Positions 44,145 to 52,963 of a stretch of DNA of 64,000 nt are shown piece after piece. This stretch comes from Pseudohongiella sp. (GTDB lineage Bacteria; Pseudomonadota; Gammaproteobacteria; Pseudomonadales; Pseudohongiellaceae). Location of the stretch: assembly GCA_030651695.1 (NCBI GenBank), contig JAUSCD010000030.1:124001-188000 (forward strand), written 5' to 3'. The position numbers and the translations under genes are program-made. The notes beneath the pieces are model-generated. The model ran no database searches. It was not told where the DNA came from and saw nothing but the letters and a program-made list of their open reading frames with translations. Positions within the stretch are counted from its first letter, which is position 1. Every line of letters starts with the position of its first letter.

Positions 44145-44323
44145 GCGGCCATATAATCCAAAAATTTAGTAAAACGCGTGCTGCAACCTCTGAAATCTGA
44201 GCAAGATAGCGTCACTAGTTTCCACCTGCAGAATTTAGTAGGTCTTAGGCATCCTTTTGATTCAAATTTCGTTACGAGTAAGCCACTGCCTGATAGGAAT
44301 GCTTTCCTTTCCGATTTCTTCAT
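44138..44323 (-). CDS. small hypothetical protein, possible last cassette gene
   Basis: A 61-codon frame (starts KKSERKAFLSGSGLLV, ends FLDYMAAC), basic, no recognisable domain and no clear ribosome site. The only support is that its TAA falls in GTTAGC, as in neighbouring cassettes. It may be a remnant. Confidence 0.3.
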   Translation of the reverse strand: MKKSERKAFLSGSGLLVTKFESKGCLRPTKFCRWKLVTLSCSDFRGCSTRFTKFLDYMAAC

Positions 44324-44989
44324 ATAGGATTTTTATCGGTAAGCGGCTGATCATTCCGGCATAAAGCAACCCTGTCAATCCCCCAGAGGTCTAATTCGCA
44401 TTAATACAACCAGCAAATCCACAACGTCATCCGGCAAGTTATCTGCTACGGCAAAACCCCACTAAAGCCTCGATCGAGTCATCGTCCGAAGCAAAACCCT
44501 CTGCGCCGGTCGATGCTGGCTCACCCATTGTCACAGCTCCTCGGCAACCAAAAACTCGCTCTCATATAAAAGCGGCGCGATTTGAATCTAGCAACACTAT
44601 TGTGTCTCTTCCGACGATGGTAGTGGGTCTGCATGTACACAATGGACTGCGTGGGTTCAGGCCAGTGCTGCCTAGGCGAGCACTCATAGAACGTTTTTAA
44701 CTGGCCGGAACTCAATAGGACTCGATACCTGGATTGATCTTAATGGGTGATACGCCCGAACCGATATTTATGACCGGTATTGTGTTGCAGGATCGAGTTT
44801 CCGGACTCTCGCCAATTATCTATAGTTTATGAGATACTCAACACAGGCTTCGGGCAGGAGCCTGCCACCCGTCATAGCAAAGCTGTCGACAGCACTGCCG
44901 GTACACTCCCTCTCTATCCTTTACATGTCATGTTCAGGTTCGAGAAGCGGCAGACGGGTGACGTTTCGTCATGAATCGGGAGAACAGTC
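44324..44989. other. 666-base region without a recognised gene
   Basis: Both strands show only short unconvincing frames. No attI, integrase remnant or tRNA could be recognised here, although this is where the integrase side of the cassette array would be expected from gene orientation. The last 40 bases serve as leader of the next gene (GGGAGAA ahead of its ATG). Confidence 0.5.
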
Positions 44990-46309
44990 ATGTCGAGTGA
45001 AGCTATTCGGCCGTCTAGTCTGGACGGCATCAAACGCCTTGCAAAATCAATCAAATTGGAGCGAGGCGTCCAACATGCTGGAGCCTTGGACTATGCTGCA
45101 CAAGCCGCAGGATTCCAGAACTTTCGCCATGCAGACAACGTACTTCGCACTGTACCTAAACAGGAACGGCCGCGCCCCGGGTATCGTATCTTTCTGACCT
45201 CATACTGGAAGGAGCGTAAGGGCAGCGCAAGCGGCCGCGAGACGTTAGCCATTTCGCTGTCTGCTCCATGGAGTGATTTGATTACTTCGCAACAATTACA
45301 AAACCAACGCGCGCTGGCGGATTTTTGTGCGGAGGGGCCTGATCATCTTGCGCGCAAACATCTTTTGAGTTCGCAGTCTGAGGCGCGGTCCGCAGTTTGC
45401 GCCGCCGCGCGCGCATTGAATTTCATGGATGCAACAAAGCTGCGCCCGACTAAGAGTTATAGCCGTGCTTTCCCGGCAGGAAGTTCCAAAGACCCGATTC
45501 CTGGCCGTGACCACTGCAGCACCTGGTACGATCGTGAGACGAAGCGGTATCTTTTTGTAGACGAGCCTTATGAGAGTGCTGTTGCAAGCAAGGCGCCAGA
45601 GCGAGATGCTTGGGCGAAACGACATGGTTATACTATTATCAAAGCCCAATGGGCAGGTATGTACGCCCCTGATATAGGCTCCCGTCTCTATTTGCTCGCC
45701 GATGAGGCAAAGGGTATACCACTGGCGCCCATCGCTGCCTCGCTCGATAAATTGCCTCCACCTATCGTGGAAAGTGCGTGGAATGGTGAATCAGCGCCTA
45801 TGCAGCCGTTTTTTGTGAGCCCAGGCGCCATCGCCAAGGCAGAGGCCACGAAACACAAGCCGAAACCGCCACGGAAGTCGAATGGCCAGCGCAATTCAGT
45901 CGGCTACATTCAGGCCTTTGTTGGTCCACAGCGCCGGCCTAAGGGGCGTATGCCAATCGAGGCACATGCAGAAGTTGGCCGATTGCTGAAATCGGTGCTC
46001 GCTGAGACATACCACCGCAAGGGTGTCTACAATCGCATCAACGCTATTCGCAGTGAGCTTGATGAATGGACACAATGCGAATACAACCATGCTGAGCTAC
46101 CGAACGATCGGTTCTTCGAGCTCTACTACCGTGAGTCCGATGCGACTTATGCGCGTTCGCTTAACGAAGCTGAGCGTAGTGGCCATCAGGCCAGTCTCCT
46201 AGAGGCGAAAACTATTTTGATCAGCCACTATCCAGACTGTTCGCCTTTGAATTCGCTTTTGAAGAAGATCGACGCTGCAGTAAAGTCGTTGCAGATGTGG
46301 GGTTCTTGA
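44990..46309 (+). CDS. DUF5623-like hypothetical protein
   Basis: A 439-residue protein opening with AIRPSSLDGIKRLAKSIKLE and then ALDYAAQAAGFQNFRHADNV, which I recall from DUF5623 proteins carried on plasmids and genomic islands. A glyoxalase-like or ubiquitin-like N-terminal module has been suggested for related 'AAGF-NFRHA' proteins, but no catalytic motif is evident. The middle contains DHCSTWYDRETKRYLFVDEP; the C-terminal part is helical. Function unknown. By eye its composition is more GC-rich than the cassette genes before it, suggesting a separate origin. Confidence 0.5.
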   Translation: MSSEAIRPSSLDGIKRLAKSIKLERGVQHAGALDYAAQAAGFQNFRHADNVLRTVPKQERPRPGYRIFLTSYWKERKGSASGRETLAISLSAPWSDLITSQQLQNQRALADFCAEGPDHLARKHLLSSQSEARSAVCAAARALNFMDATKLRPTKSYSRAFPAGSSKDPIPGRDHCSTWYDRETKRYLFVDEPYESAVASKAPERDAWAKRHGYTIIKAQWAGMYAPDIGSRLYLLADEAKGIPLAPIAASLDKLPPPIVESAWNGESAPMQPFFVSPGAIAKAEATKHKPKPPRKSNGQRNSVGYIQAFVGPQRRPKGRMPIEAHAEVGRLLKSVLAETYHRKGVYNRINAIRSELDEWTQCEYNHAELPNDRFFELYYRESDATYARSLNEAERSGHQASLLEAKTILISHYPDCSPLNSLLKKIDAAVKSLQMWGS

Positions 46310-46332
46310 GGTGCTATAAAGTTATTGACGTG

Positions 46333-46394
46333 CTGTCTGTGATGCGTTCGCGTGTTACAGACAGGCGCCTTCTGGAACGTTAGTGGCGTTCCGG
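46333..46394. repeat. two adjacent hairpins after the DUF5623-like gene
   Basis: CTGTCTGT (46333) pairs with ACAGACAG (46357–46364), and CTGGAACG (46372) pairs with CGTTCCGG (to 46394). No T-run follows. They may end transcription or be remnants of a repeat. The rest of the gap to 46,523 includes TACAATGTTAGGGACGAAC, which resembles a cassette boundary but has no partner. Confidence 0.4.
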
Positions 46395-46523
46395 CATAAA
46401 ATGATCTTAACGTTTAAGGTTGATTGTGGTTTGCCCATAAGCGCAATTTTCCAAGGCATGTCACATGCCAAAAGAGCCTGCCTACTCTCCGCCTAGCGGT
46501 GAATACAATGTTAGGGACGAACT

Positions 46524-47108
46524 ATGAGCGCTGCAGATAACACGGGAGCTAGCAAGAAGTCAGGAAACGCCGCCCCGGCGCAACTGAAGCCGGTATCGAC
46601 TAAAAGGCAGGTTGCAAGTGCAGTGAAAAGAATCCCGAAAAAGGTGATTCATACACCAGTGACTTCATCGACAAACCAGCGGATGAAACCGACTGCGGCT
46701 CTCTTCTGGAAGTTTGTAGTCCAGCAAGAAAAAATGTCGGAGACGGAGCGTCTCAACTTGATCAGAAAAGGACTTTCCATGTCGCTGCCGATGAGTATGT
46801 GTGCCGCTTTTAATATGAAAACGGATGCCGTTGCAAATGCTCTCAACATCTCGTCATCAACATTAAAGCGGTACATCATAAACGGAACTCCGCTGAATCT
46901 GAGCGTATCTGAAAGGATTGATCGTATAGCTGACCTTACGCGCGAGGCTGCAAGGGTATTTGAGAGTCGAGATGAAACAGTTAGTTGGCTGAGCAGACCG
47001 CACCCAATACTAATTAACCAAACTCCCATCGGCTGCTGCGTTACGGAGCTCGGTACGCGCCAAGTGCGAAAAATTCTGTCCGCAATTGAGTGGGGCAACA
47101 CTGCGTGA
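46524..47108 (+). CDS. MbcA/ParS/Xre-type antitoxin (DUF2384), no toxin beside it
   Basis: A 194-residue protein. After a basic, low-complexity N-terminus, a helix-turn-helix region (CAAFNMKTDAVANALNIS then SSTLKRYI) leads to LSERIDRIADLTREAARVFE-like sequence and the toxin-binding end WLSRPHPILINQTPIGCCVT…RQVRKILSAIEWG, the usual form of antitoxins paired with RES-domain NAD-degrading toxins. The RES toxin gene should follow directly; 47,109–47,304 holds none. It is therefore an orphan, or acts on toxins elsewhere. Confidence 0.75.
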   Translation: MSAADNTGASKKSGNAAPAQLKPVSTKRQVASAVKRIPKKVIHTPVTSSTNQRMKPTAALFWKFVVQQEKMSETERLNLIRKGLSMSLPMSMCAAFNMKTDAVANALNISSSTLKRYIINGTPLNLSVSERIDRIADLTREAARVFESRDETVSWLSRPHPILINQTPIGCCVTELGTRQVRKILSAIEWGNTA

Positions 47109-47304
47109 TGATTTTTTGTGCAAGCGCTTTAAGTCTGCTTTCCTTATAGTCTTGAGCGGAAAGTAGCCTAACTGACTTGTGCTTTGCACCCCGGCATAGG
47201 AAGGCAAAGCGCCTAAACAACTTGGGTCTCTCAAATATTCCAAACTGGTGGCACAAAATTGCCTACACATAATAGCCTAAGATCATAAACGTCATGAGCC
47301 CTAA

Positions 47305-48492
47305 CTAGCTTGCGCCTTCGTTGACAATTCCTGCACGAATCGCTGTCACAATGAACTTCGCCGAAAGTAAGCAGCCGATCCTATGAAATTTATCTCCCTT
47401 ATTCTTCCCTCCATCGTCTACGACAGCTTTTGCAGCAAAATAAGCTGGTTTATTCCTCGCGTACCTTGCGGCCTCATATATGGAGTAGATCTCCATGTCG
47501 AAACCAGATAGCTTGCGTTGGCCCACGGACAACGTTGAAGATTTTCCATCTTCTGCTACAACGGCGCTTCCGCTACTGGTAACAGCAGAGGAAACGATGT
47601 TGCAGTTAATTTGCTCTTCCCCTTCGGGAAACTCGGAATGCCTAGGATTCAGCTTATCCAATAGATAGGACTTTAGACCAGGATTTGAGCAAACCTCTAA
47701 CAGCCCATTTTGCACATCAACGTCGAGTTGAATATCGTAATGTTCCGACTTGAACCCCTCGGTGCTCCACTTTCCGGCGTCGTGTTGATGGCAAACTTGT
47801 GTGACCAATAGATCATATATTTTTGATTCACCTACGACACCTCCACATATACCACTCATACAGATGAGGCGGGGACTAAATCTTTCCAAGGCCATCGTCG
47901 CCACAACAGCCGCAGCGACTAACCCCATGCGATGAGCACGAACTATGGCGCCTTTATACCCTCCTATCTGTATCTCTCTACACATCAGACCGGATATGGT
48001 TTTTACTTCGCCCCAAGTATCAGTGTAGGTCTCAAATGCGTCGGCCTCTTTTTCCAATGCGCAGACAATAATGAAATCAAAACTCTTTTTAGGCTCACAT
48101 GCAAGGAGCTTAATCTTCAGGGCGTCCCTCCATTCCCCATGGTCATTGAATGTAATTACATTAATATCAACTTTATTCAAGTCGTAAACAAAATCGGCCC
48201 CTTCTAAGCTTTGGCGAGTAAGCACAATTGCTGGCGTAAAAAAAGATTTGCTCTCGTAATCGCGTGTACTCGAAACCAGTGAGTGGTGGTGATTTTCAAT
48301 TGTGCTATCTCTGTTAGATTTAGGCACAAGAAGATCTAGAAGTATCAGATCATATTTTGTTTTTGATACCGCCAAAGTATAAGAAAGCCAATTGGTCTCT
48401 CTCTGGATAGTGACCTCATCTATAGTTTCGAGTATAAAATCGCTGATTTCTTTGAATTTATTGTCTTCGTCTTCTAGTACCAATATCTTCAT
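47305..48492 (-). CDS. dtcC: Detocs effector: receiver–nucleoside phosphorylase fusion (DtcC)
   Basis: A 395-residue fusion. Residues 1–130 form a receiver domain (KILVLEDEDNKF; phosphoacceptor Asp53 in YDLILLDLLVP). From about residue 138 comes a PNP/MTA-SAH-nucleosidase fold: FIIVCALEKEADAF, MGLVAAAVVATMALERF, ICMSGICGGVVG, and the ribose-binding end SGFDMEIYSIYEAARY. In the Detocs system this effector cleaves ATP to adenine and ribose-triphosphate when phosphorylated. It is the third gene of a minus-strand operon; its start overlaps the DtcB stop by four bases. The three-gene order and domain set match Detocs. Confidence 0.9.
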   Translation of the reverse strand: MKILVLEDEDNKFKEISDFILETIDEVTIQRETNWLSYTLAVSKTKYDLILLDLLVPKSNRDSTIENHHHSLVSSTRDYESKSFFTPAIVLTRQSLEGADFVYDLNKVDINVITFNDHGEWRDALKIKLLACEPKKSFDFIIVCALEKEADAFETYTDTWGEVKTISGLMCREIQIGGYKGAIVRAHRMGLVAAAVVATMALERFSPRLICMSGICGGVVGESKIYDLLVTQVCHQHDAGKWSTEGFKSEHYDIQLDVDVQNGLLEVCSNPGLKSYLLDKLNPRHSEFPEGEEQINCNIVSSAVTSSGSAVVAEDGKSSTLSVGQRKLSGFDMEIYSIYEAARYARNKPAYFAAKAVVDDGGKNKGDKFHRIGCLLSAKFIVTAIRAGIVNEGAS

Positions 48493-48965
48493 AGCTTCTC
48501 CAAAATGGAAGAGACTTCAAGCTCCCAACTATCATCATTCTGAAAATATCTAACGCATCCGGCCACTCTTATATCGAATTTATCCAATATCTCCTTTTGT
48601 GCAGCCTCCACAGGAATTGGAATTTCTTCAATGTCTATATCTGGATACTGGGTAAGAATGATGCAATGGGTGTTGAGTCCGACATGCTCGATTTCAAACA
48701 GAACTTCAAGACCGCCTGAACTAAGTGGAAACGGAGACCCCGCGCCAGCCTCGGGCTCATGACTGTGAATAGACATATCCAATATCGCCAAATCAAATCT
48801 ATGCATGCCAAGCAGCGAACTCGCAGAGGCCAGAGCTTGGCACTCAAAGATTTCCAATCGATCCGGATATATCTTCTTGAGGAAGGCGCAAATACCCTCC
48901 ATCTTAAAAGGGTCATCCTCAACGACCAGACATCGTATATGACTAGTGTTCGAGAGCATAGGCAA
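48489..48965 (-). CDS. dtcB: Detocs single-domain receiver (DtcB)
   Basis: A 158-residue protein with only a receiver domain: RCLVVEDDPFKMEGICAFL with the acidic pair, Asp63 in FDLAILDMSIHSHEPEAG, and the switch region THCIILTQYP. No output domain. In Detocs, DtcB takes phosphate from the kinase as a sink, preventing accidental firing of the effector. It overlaps the kinase gene by 23 bases and the effector by four, so all three are tightly coupled. Confidence 0.88.
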   Translation of the reverse strand: MPMLSNTSHIRCLVVEDDPFKMEGICAFLKKIYPDRLEIFECQALASASSLLGMHRFDLAILDMSIHSHEPEAGAGSPFPLSSGGLEVLFEIEHVGLNTHCIILTQYPDIDIEEIPIPVEAAQKEILDKFDIRVAGCVRYFQNDDSWELEVSSILEKL

Positions 48966-51801
48966 GTCTCACTCTAACTTCATCGTCTACTACTCGATAT
49001 TCGTTCAACAAAAAGTCCTGTCGTTTGTGAGCTAGTAGCATGAGCTTCGAAATACCGCTCTTCCCTTGATACAGATTAGCGTCTTGAAAATCAGCCTCTT
49101 TTTGTCTTTCAATAACTGCTGAAACTGCTTGCAGATTCTCTGTGGGTTTAATATAAGACGTAATCTCGACCACCAGCTGTTTCATTTTACCTGGGATAAT
49201 CTCAAATCTTCGTCTAACCGGGCGACTACGGTCTCCGTGTTTTGCCGCATTAGCAACAACTACTGCCAACGAGTCGTATACAAGATGATAGACCCCGCCT
49301 ACCAACTCGATTTCGCCGTCACTGTAATCCTCAGCCTGAGGGTCAAACTCGGGGATCGTATCTCTTATTTCAGCCACGGTCGCATCAAACAACACTGACA
49401 CGAAGGCTTTTGGCGCAACTATTGAGGGGCGTTTGAACCATCCGAACATGCCAGTTAACTTTCTATCGATAGATAGTTCCAATTCTCTGCAAAATGACTC
49501 TGCTAGACGCGAATCACTTGCCGGGGCAGAGGGGAGTAATTCGTGTCTCAGATATTGTAAATTCTTTATAGGAGTCTGCTGAGCTTTCAAATACTTCGTT
49601 ACTCCTGCAAGATCAATTTCCGCCAACCTCCAGCAGTAGTCAGTGATAATCTGTTCTATACCGGTGACGGATGTTGTCTCTGAATAATCAGCGCTTATGC
49701 TCTTTACAGCCGCGGTCAGAATTTCCAACTTCCCAGCACCGTATACTTCTGGCTGTAAAAGTCCTAAAGGTTTTGCTTTCGATAAGACATGCAATCGGTC
49801 TCTAATAATATCTTCGACCGCACTGCTATACGCACTCTTCCAGTTTGCCCACTTTGAGTTGAACTGTGACGTGTTCATCAAGGCACTATACTTTTCATTC
49901 TTTTCAATTGGATTTATCACGCTTGAATACAAGTGTCCGTGGAATGTGCCATGTCTAATTCTTCTGCCAATATAGGAAGCGATTCCAAATACAGCGTTAG
50001 AACAAAATGCGGTATAGCATTGCTTCACTATGTAGGAAAGTAGTGTTTCATTGCAGTTTACCGACGTTCCCTTTTTGCCTGAGCCTGTTGACGTTAAAGC
50101 GTCGCTCAATTCAATCATCATCTCATCCTCTATCCATGAGGAAAATCGTGAGGGGTCGACATATATCCGATGATCATCAATCTCATTACGGACCCTATTA
50201 ATCTGGTGATCGATTCTCACGGCTCGGGCACGTTGAAGAAAATGATCATCTTTTTTAAAATCCGCCATCCATTCATGTAAGGATGCTCTAATTTCTGGAA
50301 TATCAGATCTATGTGGGGCCAGTTTGTTTAGTTTTGCAAGAAAATCTTCAGTGGCGGTCTCATAAATATACTCTGCAACATAGGGATGTGGTTTCTCATA
50401 AGATTTGACGAGCTTTACCAACGACCCATTGTGGTTTTTCAATGCAATTGTTTCCAAGAGCTTTCTCAGGTTAAAACTGTCAAGTTCGTTCTTACTTCGC
50501 CTAGCGAGTAGTAGCAGAAGTATTAGCCTCACCAATTCGTCGTTCGCTAGCTTGGCGGCTGTTCGAGTCGCTTTAAGTGGTACGCTGCGGGCTAGGTCGC
50601 GAGTCTTACCCATTAACGTCAATAAATCATCCTTTTCAAATCCAATCTGCCCCTCGGAACTATGAAGCCAATAGTTAAATATCGCCGACCGTGTGACTGT
50701 TCCTGAAAGTTCCAGATTTGCGAGTGCTTGATAAGAATGGTTAGTAAACTGTGATTGCCTTACTAGATCCTCCAATTTCGCGTCGCCAACCCATGTTTGT
50801 AGTATCTCAGAAAGGGATTCAGGTAGGCTTTCATTCTCGTCGCTTAGGGCATCGGAGAAATTGTCAACTAGTACTCTATATTGGCGGACCGGCTCGTATT
50901 CCAGCCAAGCGCTGCTCTGTTTGAAAAACATATATTCGCTGTCTTGATCGGTATGGTCATAGGTTGCCACTAGCTTCCCGAATAGTTCTACTTTCCCCAA
51001 ATTGTTCGCTATCTCGTTTATGACTGGATACTTGTCAAATGAAAAAGCATGGGAATTGAATTTCGCTATAATAATTGCATCAATGAGTGAGCATTTTTCA
51101 ACCTCAGAAAGAAAGGCTGCTAAATCATCTTTAGAATTTGCAAAAGGCTGGACTGATATTCTAGAAATAGACCTGCTATAACGGTTTACTATACCTCGAT
51201 CGGCAATGTTTAATATTGATCTTTTGATTGTCACCATACTTTGATCGATTGAATATGTGTGTATCAACGATGAAATAATAATTTCCTTAATATTAGCTTG
51301 GGTGACGAGTGCCTCAATTGTTTCATCTTCTTCGCCTTCTGGGAGGTTCTCCCGTATTAATACTATGCGCCTGAGAAGAGCGTGGCTCCAACCATAGTCT
51401 TCAATTGTATCAACAATAAGCTGCGGGCAGGCCTCGAGATTTAAGTTCGCATACGCCTTGTCAATTTGATGGAGCGCATTAACCAATGCTTCCAACTTAA
51501 CCTTGTGCACACTGGCCTTTTTTTCGATGCTGTCAAGAACTTCATCAAGGTTGACTTCGCGAATAGCCTGAAGTGTATCGACGAAAGGAGGTTTTTTGGG
51601 AAATGGCGGTGATGTCCACACTGCCTTAACGCGTACAGGACTATTAAGAATAGCATCTAGAGCAACTGCTTGGTCCCTACCTAGCTTATTGCGTAGATTT
51701 GCAAGGCCTATGATTGCGTTGCCTTCGTCACTGCTGAGAATTGCCCTCAGCTTATTCCTAGTTTTTTTATCTAATTTTTTTAATTCTTCAAATCTACGCA
51801 T
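48943..51801 (-). CDS. dtcA: Detocs sensor kinase (DtcA)
   Basis: A 952-residue soluble protein. The first 750 residues are mostly helical with no membrane segment and look like a repeat scaffold for sensing. The last 130 hold a histidine-kinase-type ATPase domain: N box VYDSLAVVVANAAKHGDRSR and G box LYQGKSGISKLMLLAHKR. I could not identify the phosphoaccepting histidine. In Detocs, DtcA senses infection and passes phosphate to DtcB and DtcC. A palindromic site lies about 110 bases before its ATG. The domain split and length fit the described component. Confidence 0.85.
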   Translation of the reverse strand: MRRFEELKKLDKKTRNKLRAILSSDEGNAIIGLANLRNKLGRDQAVALDAILNSPVRVKAVWTSPPFPKKPPFVDTLQAIREVNLDEVLDSIEKKASVHKVKLEALVNALHQIDKAYANLNLEACPQLIVDTIEDYGWSHALLRRIVLIRENLPEGEEDETIEALVTQANIKEIIISSLIHTYSIDQSMVTIKRSILNIADRGIVNRYSRSISRISVQPFANSKDDLAAFLSEVEKCSLIDAIIIAKFNSHAFSFDKYPVINEIANNLGKVELFGKLVATYDHTDQDSEYMFFKQSSAWLEYEPVRQYRVLVDNFSDALSDENESLPESLSEILQTWVGDAKLEDLVRQSQFTNHSYQALANLELSGTVTRSAIFNYWLHSSEGQIGFEKDDLLTLMGKTRDLARSVPLKATRTAAKLANDELVRLILLLLLARRSKNELDSFNLRKLLETIALKNHNGSLVKLVKSYEKPHPYVAEYIYETATEDFLAKLNKLAPHRSDIPEIRASLHEWMADFKKDDHFLQRARAVRIDHQINRVRNEIDDHRIYVDPSRFSSWIEDEMMIELSDALTSTGSGKKGTSVNCNETLLSYIVKQCYTAFCSNAVFGIASYIGRRIRHGTFHGHLYSSVINPIEKNEKYSALMNTSQFNSKWANWKSAYSSAVEDIIRDRLHVLSKAKPLGLLQPEVYGAGKLEILTAAVKSISADYSETTSVTGIEQIITDYCWRLAEIDLAGVTKYLKAQQTPIKNLQYLRHELLPSAPASDSRLAESFCRELELSIDRKLTGMFGWFKRPSIVAPKAFVSVLFDATVAEIRDTIPEFDPQAEDYSDGEIELVGGVYHLVYDSLAVVVANAAKHGDRSRPVRRRFEIIPGKMKQLVVEITSYIKPTENLQAVSAVIERQKEADFQDANLYQGKSGISKLMLLAHKRQDFLLNEYRVVDDEVRVRLAYALEH

Positions 51802-51908
51802 TTTTTATTCCACAGAGGGTTGCTCATGTGCCTATTCAAGCTTTGATATCCAGTTCCGCCATATTAGGTGAGCAGGAATTAAGGATGGAGGCCCGGATGT
51901 GATTTATA

Positions 51909-51924
51909 TCACTATTAATAGTGA
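51909..51924. promoter_or_regulatory. perfect 16-bp palindrome upstream of the Detocs operon
   Basis: TCACTATTAATAGTGA is its own reverse complement. On the minus strand it overlaps a possible -10 (TATTAA) that has TTGCGC 17 bases before it, so it could be a repressor site over the dtcABC promoter. No regulator gene is adjacent. Confidence 0.45.
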
Positions 51925-52717
51925 ATACAGGTCGGAAGCGCAATGACTAAATCATATCAACGGTCCTTACCGAGTACTTTAGAATGCCTCGGCATAGAGA
52001 TAAAAAATTCTCGCGAACCACCAGAATGTCGAGACATCGTGGGCAGTTTCAAGTCTATGTTACCTGAGTTTTATTTACATAGTCTTACTACAACTTAGGC
52101 TAATTCGTAGTCAGAAAGTCACCAGTGGGGCAATGTAGATAAATACAACGAAGTATATGGACTTGCACTTACCCATTCGTCTAGGTGTAATCCTTAAGCA
52201 GACTGATTTTGTAGCTGCTATAACCAATAGAGAGTACGCAGTATCAACCGAACAGCCAGCAGGAAGCTCTGATGGTCCGTTGCCCGGCTTCGGCCGGGCT
52301 TTTTTGACGTTTTACTACCACCTTGATGGTGAGATGTGATCTGGGCGCGGGAGCGATCTCGTTCCAATTAGGAATCTTCCAATCGGAGTAGCGAAATCCG
52401 ACTCATCTAGCTTTGGCGTTAGCAGGCTGGCCAGCGTCATGACATCCTGTAATGTAGTAGCCAGCCACGTCGCAAGAAAACTTCCAGGCTCAGGTGGGCT
52501 TAGTGGTGGTCTTTCGATGGATCGGTTTCATTATGGTATTGGTGACAATTTGATGATGCTTGCTGACGGGCCCACTCCCCGTCTTCCAGTTCGCCCACTC
52601 TCAATTTAGCCCTTCGAATACGGAGAAGTGTATATTTTTGACGCGCAGTACACGCCTCTCGCGCTTTGACATGCCGCTCTTTGCGTGAGTTATAATGCGG
52701 CTGACAAATTGTGAGTC
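51925..52717. other. 793-base region without a recognised gene; possible small transcript
   Basis: No frame on either strand looks like a real protein. It contains the strong terminator at 52282–52306, but no gene in front of it on the plus strand. The stretch 52,100–52,281 could therefore encode a small RNA, or be the end of a lost gene. The remainder to 52,717, where a toxin partner for the Phd-like gene would be expected, has only a 73-codon frame without toxin features. Confidence 0.4.
52282..52306 (+). terminator. rho-independent terminator without an obvious gene
   Basis: GCCCGGC, a TTCG tetraloop, GCCGGGC and six T: a textbook plus-strand terminator. No plus-strand gene precedes it in the window closer than 47,108. 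Confidence 0.8.
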
Positions 52718-52963
52718 TCACTCACGCCCTTCTTCGATAAGCGCGCGTAAATCGCCGGTTGAGTCTGATTGGCGCTCGCTCATAAAGGCGAGCATGTCAC
52801 TAACAGCTCCCAGGGCGTCCGATTCTTGGTTGCTTGTAGAAGGCAAAAGATCAGCCACCGCTGCCCCGCGCGATGTGATGGTGTATTGATTGCCAGCTTG
52901 TATGCCACGCAATAACTCTGGCAATCTCGATCTCGCCTCGGATGATCCAATTACGATTTTCAT
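52718..52963 (-). CDS. Phd/YefM-type antitoxin, no toxin beside it
   Basis: An 81-residue protein: MKIVIGSSEARSRLPELLRG then NQYTITSRGAAVADLLPS, the Phd/YefM fold with its beta-strand and 'RG(x)PVA-like' turn. The C-terminal helix with SERQSDSTGDLRALIEEGRE is the usual toxin-binding tail of antitoxins partnering PIN (VapC) toxins. A PIN gene should follow on the minus strand but none is seen. It is probably the remains of a toxin–antitoxin pair. Confidence 0.78.
   Translation of the reverse strand: MKIVIGSSEARSRLPELLRGIQAGNQYTITSRGAAVADLLPSTSNQESDALGAVSDMLAFMSERQSDSTGDLRALIEEGRE

Larger units (their letters stand above)
33360..44323 (-). other. integron-type gene cassette array without integrase (CALIN)
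   Basis: About ten attC-like sites separate one- or two-gene cassettes, all with genes on the minus strand. In at least six cassettes the gene's TAA stop lies inside the GTTAGG/C or GTTATG core of the attC that follows it. Several sites share one sequence family (AAGTATGTTGG…GGCTTTTGCGC…GCAAAAGGCATGACG…ATACTTTTGTCG), as in sedentary chromosomal integrons. By orientation the integrase and attI would lie at the high-coordinate side, but no IntI is present up to 64,000. Cassette contents are mostly nucleases and candidate immunity genes. Confidence 0.85.

Noticed and set aside
46480-46523. attC site before the DUF2384 antitoxin (ATGTTAGGGACGAAC)
   Set aside because: The core is suggestive but no partner core with pairing arms was found, and the gene faces opposite to the array.
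52500-52721. Toxin partner of the Phd-like antitoxin
   Set aside because: The 73-codon frame is basic and low in hydrophobic residues, with no PIN, Doc or RelE motif.
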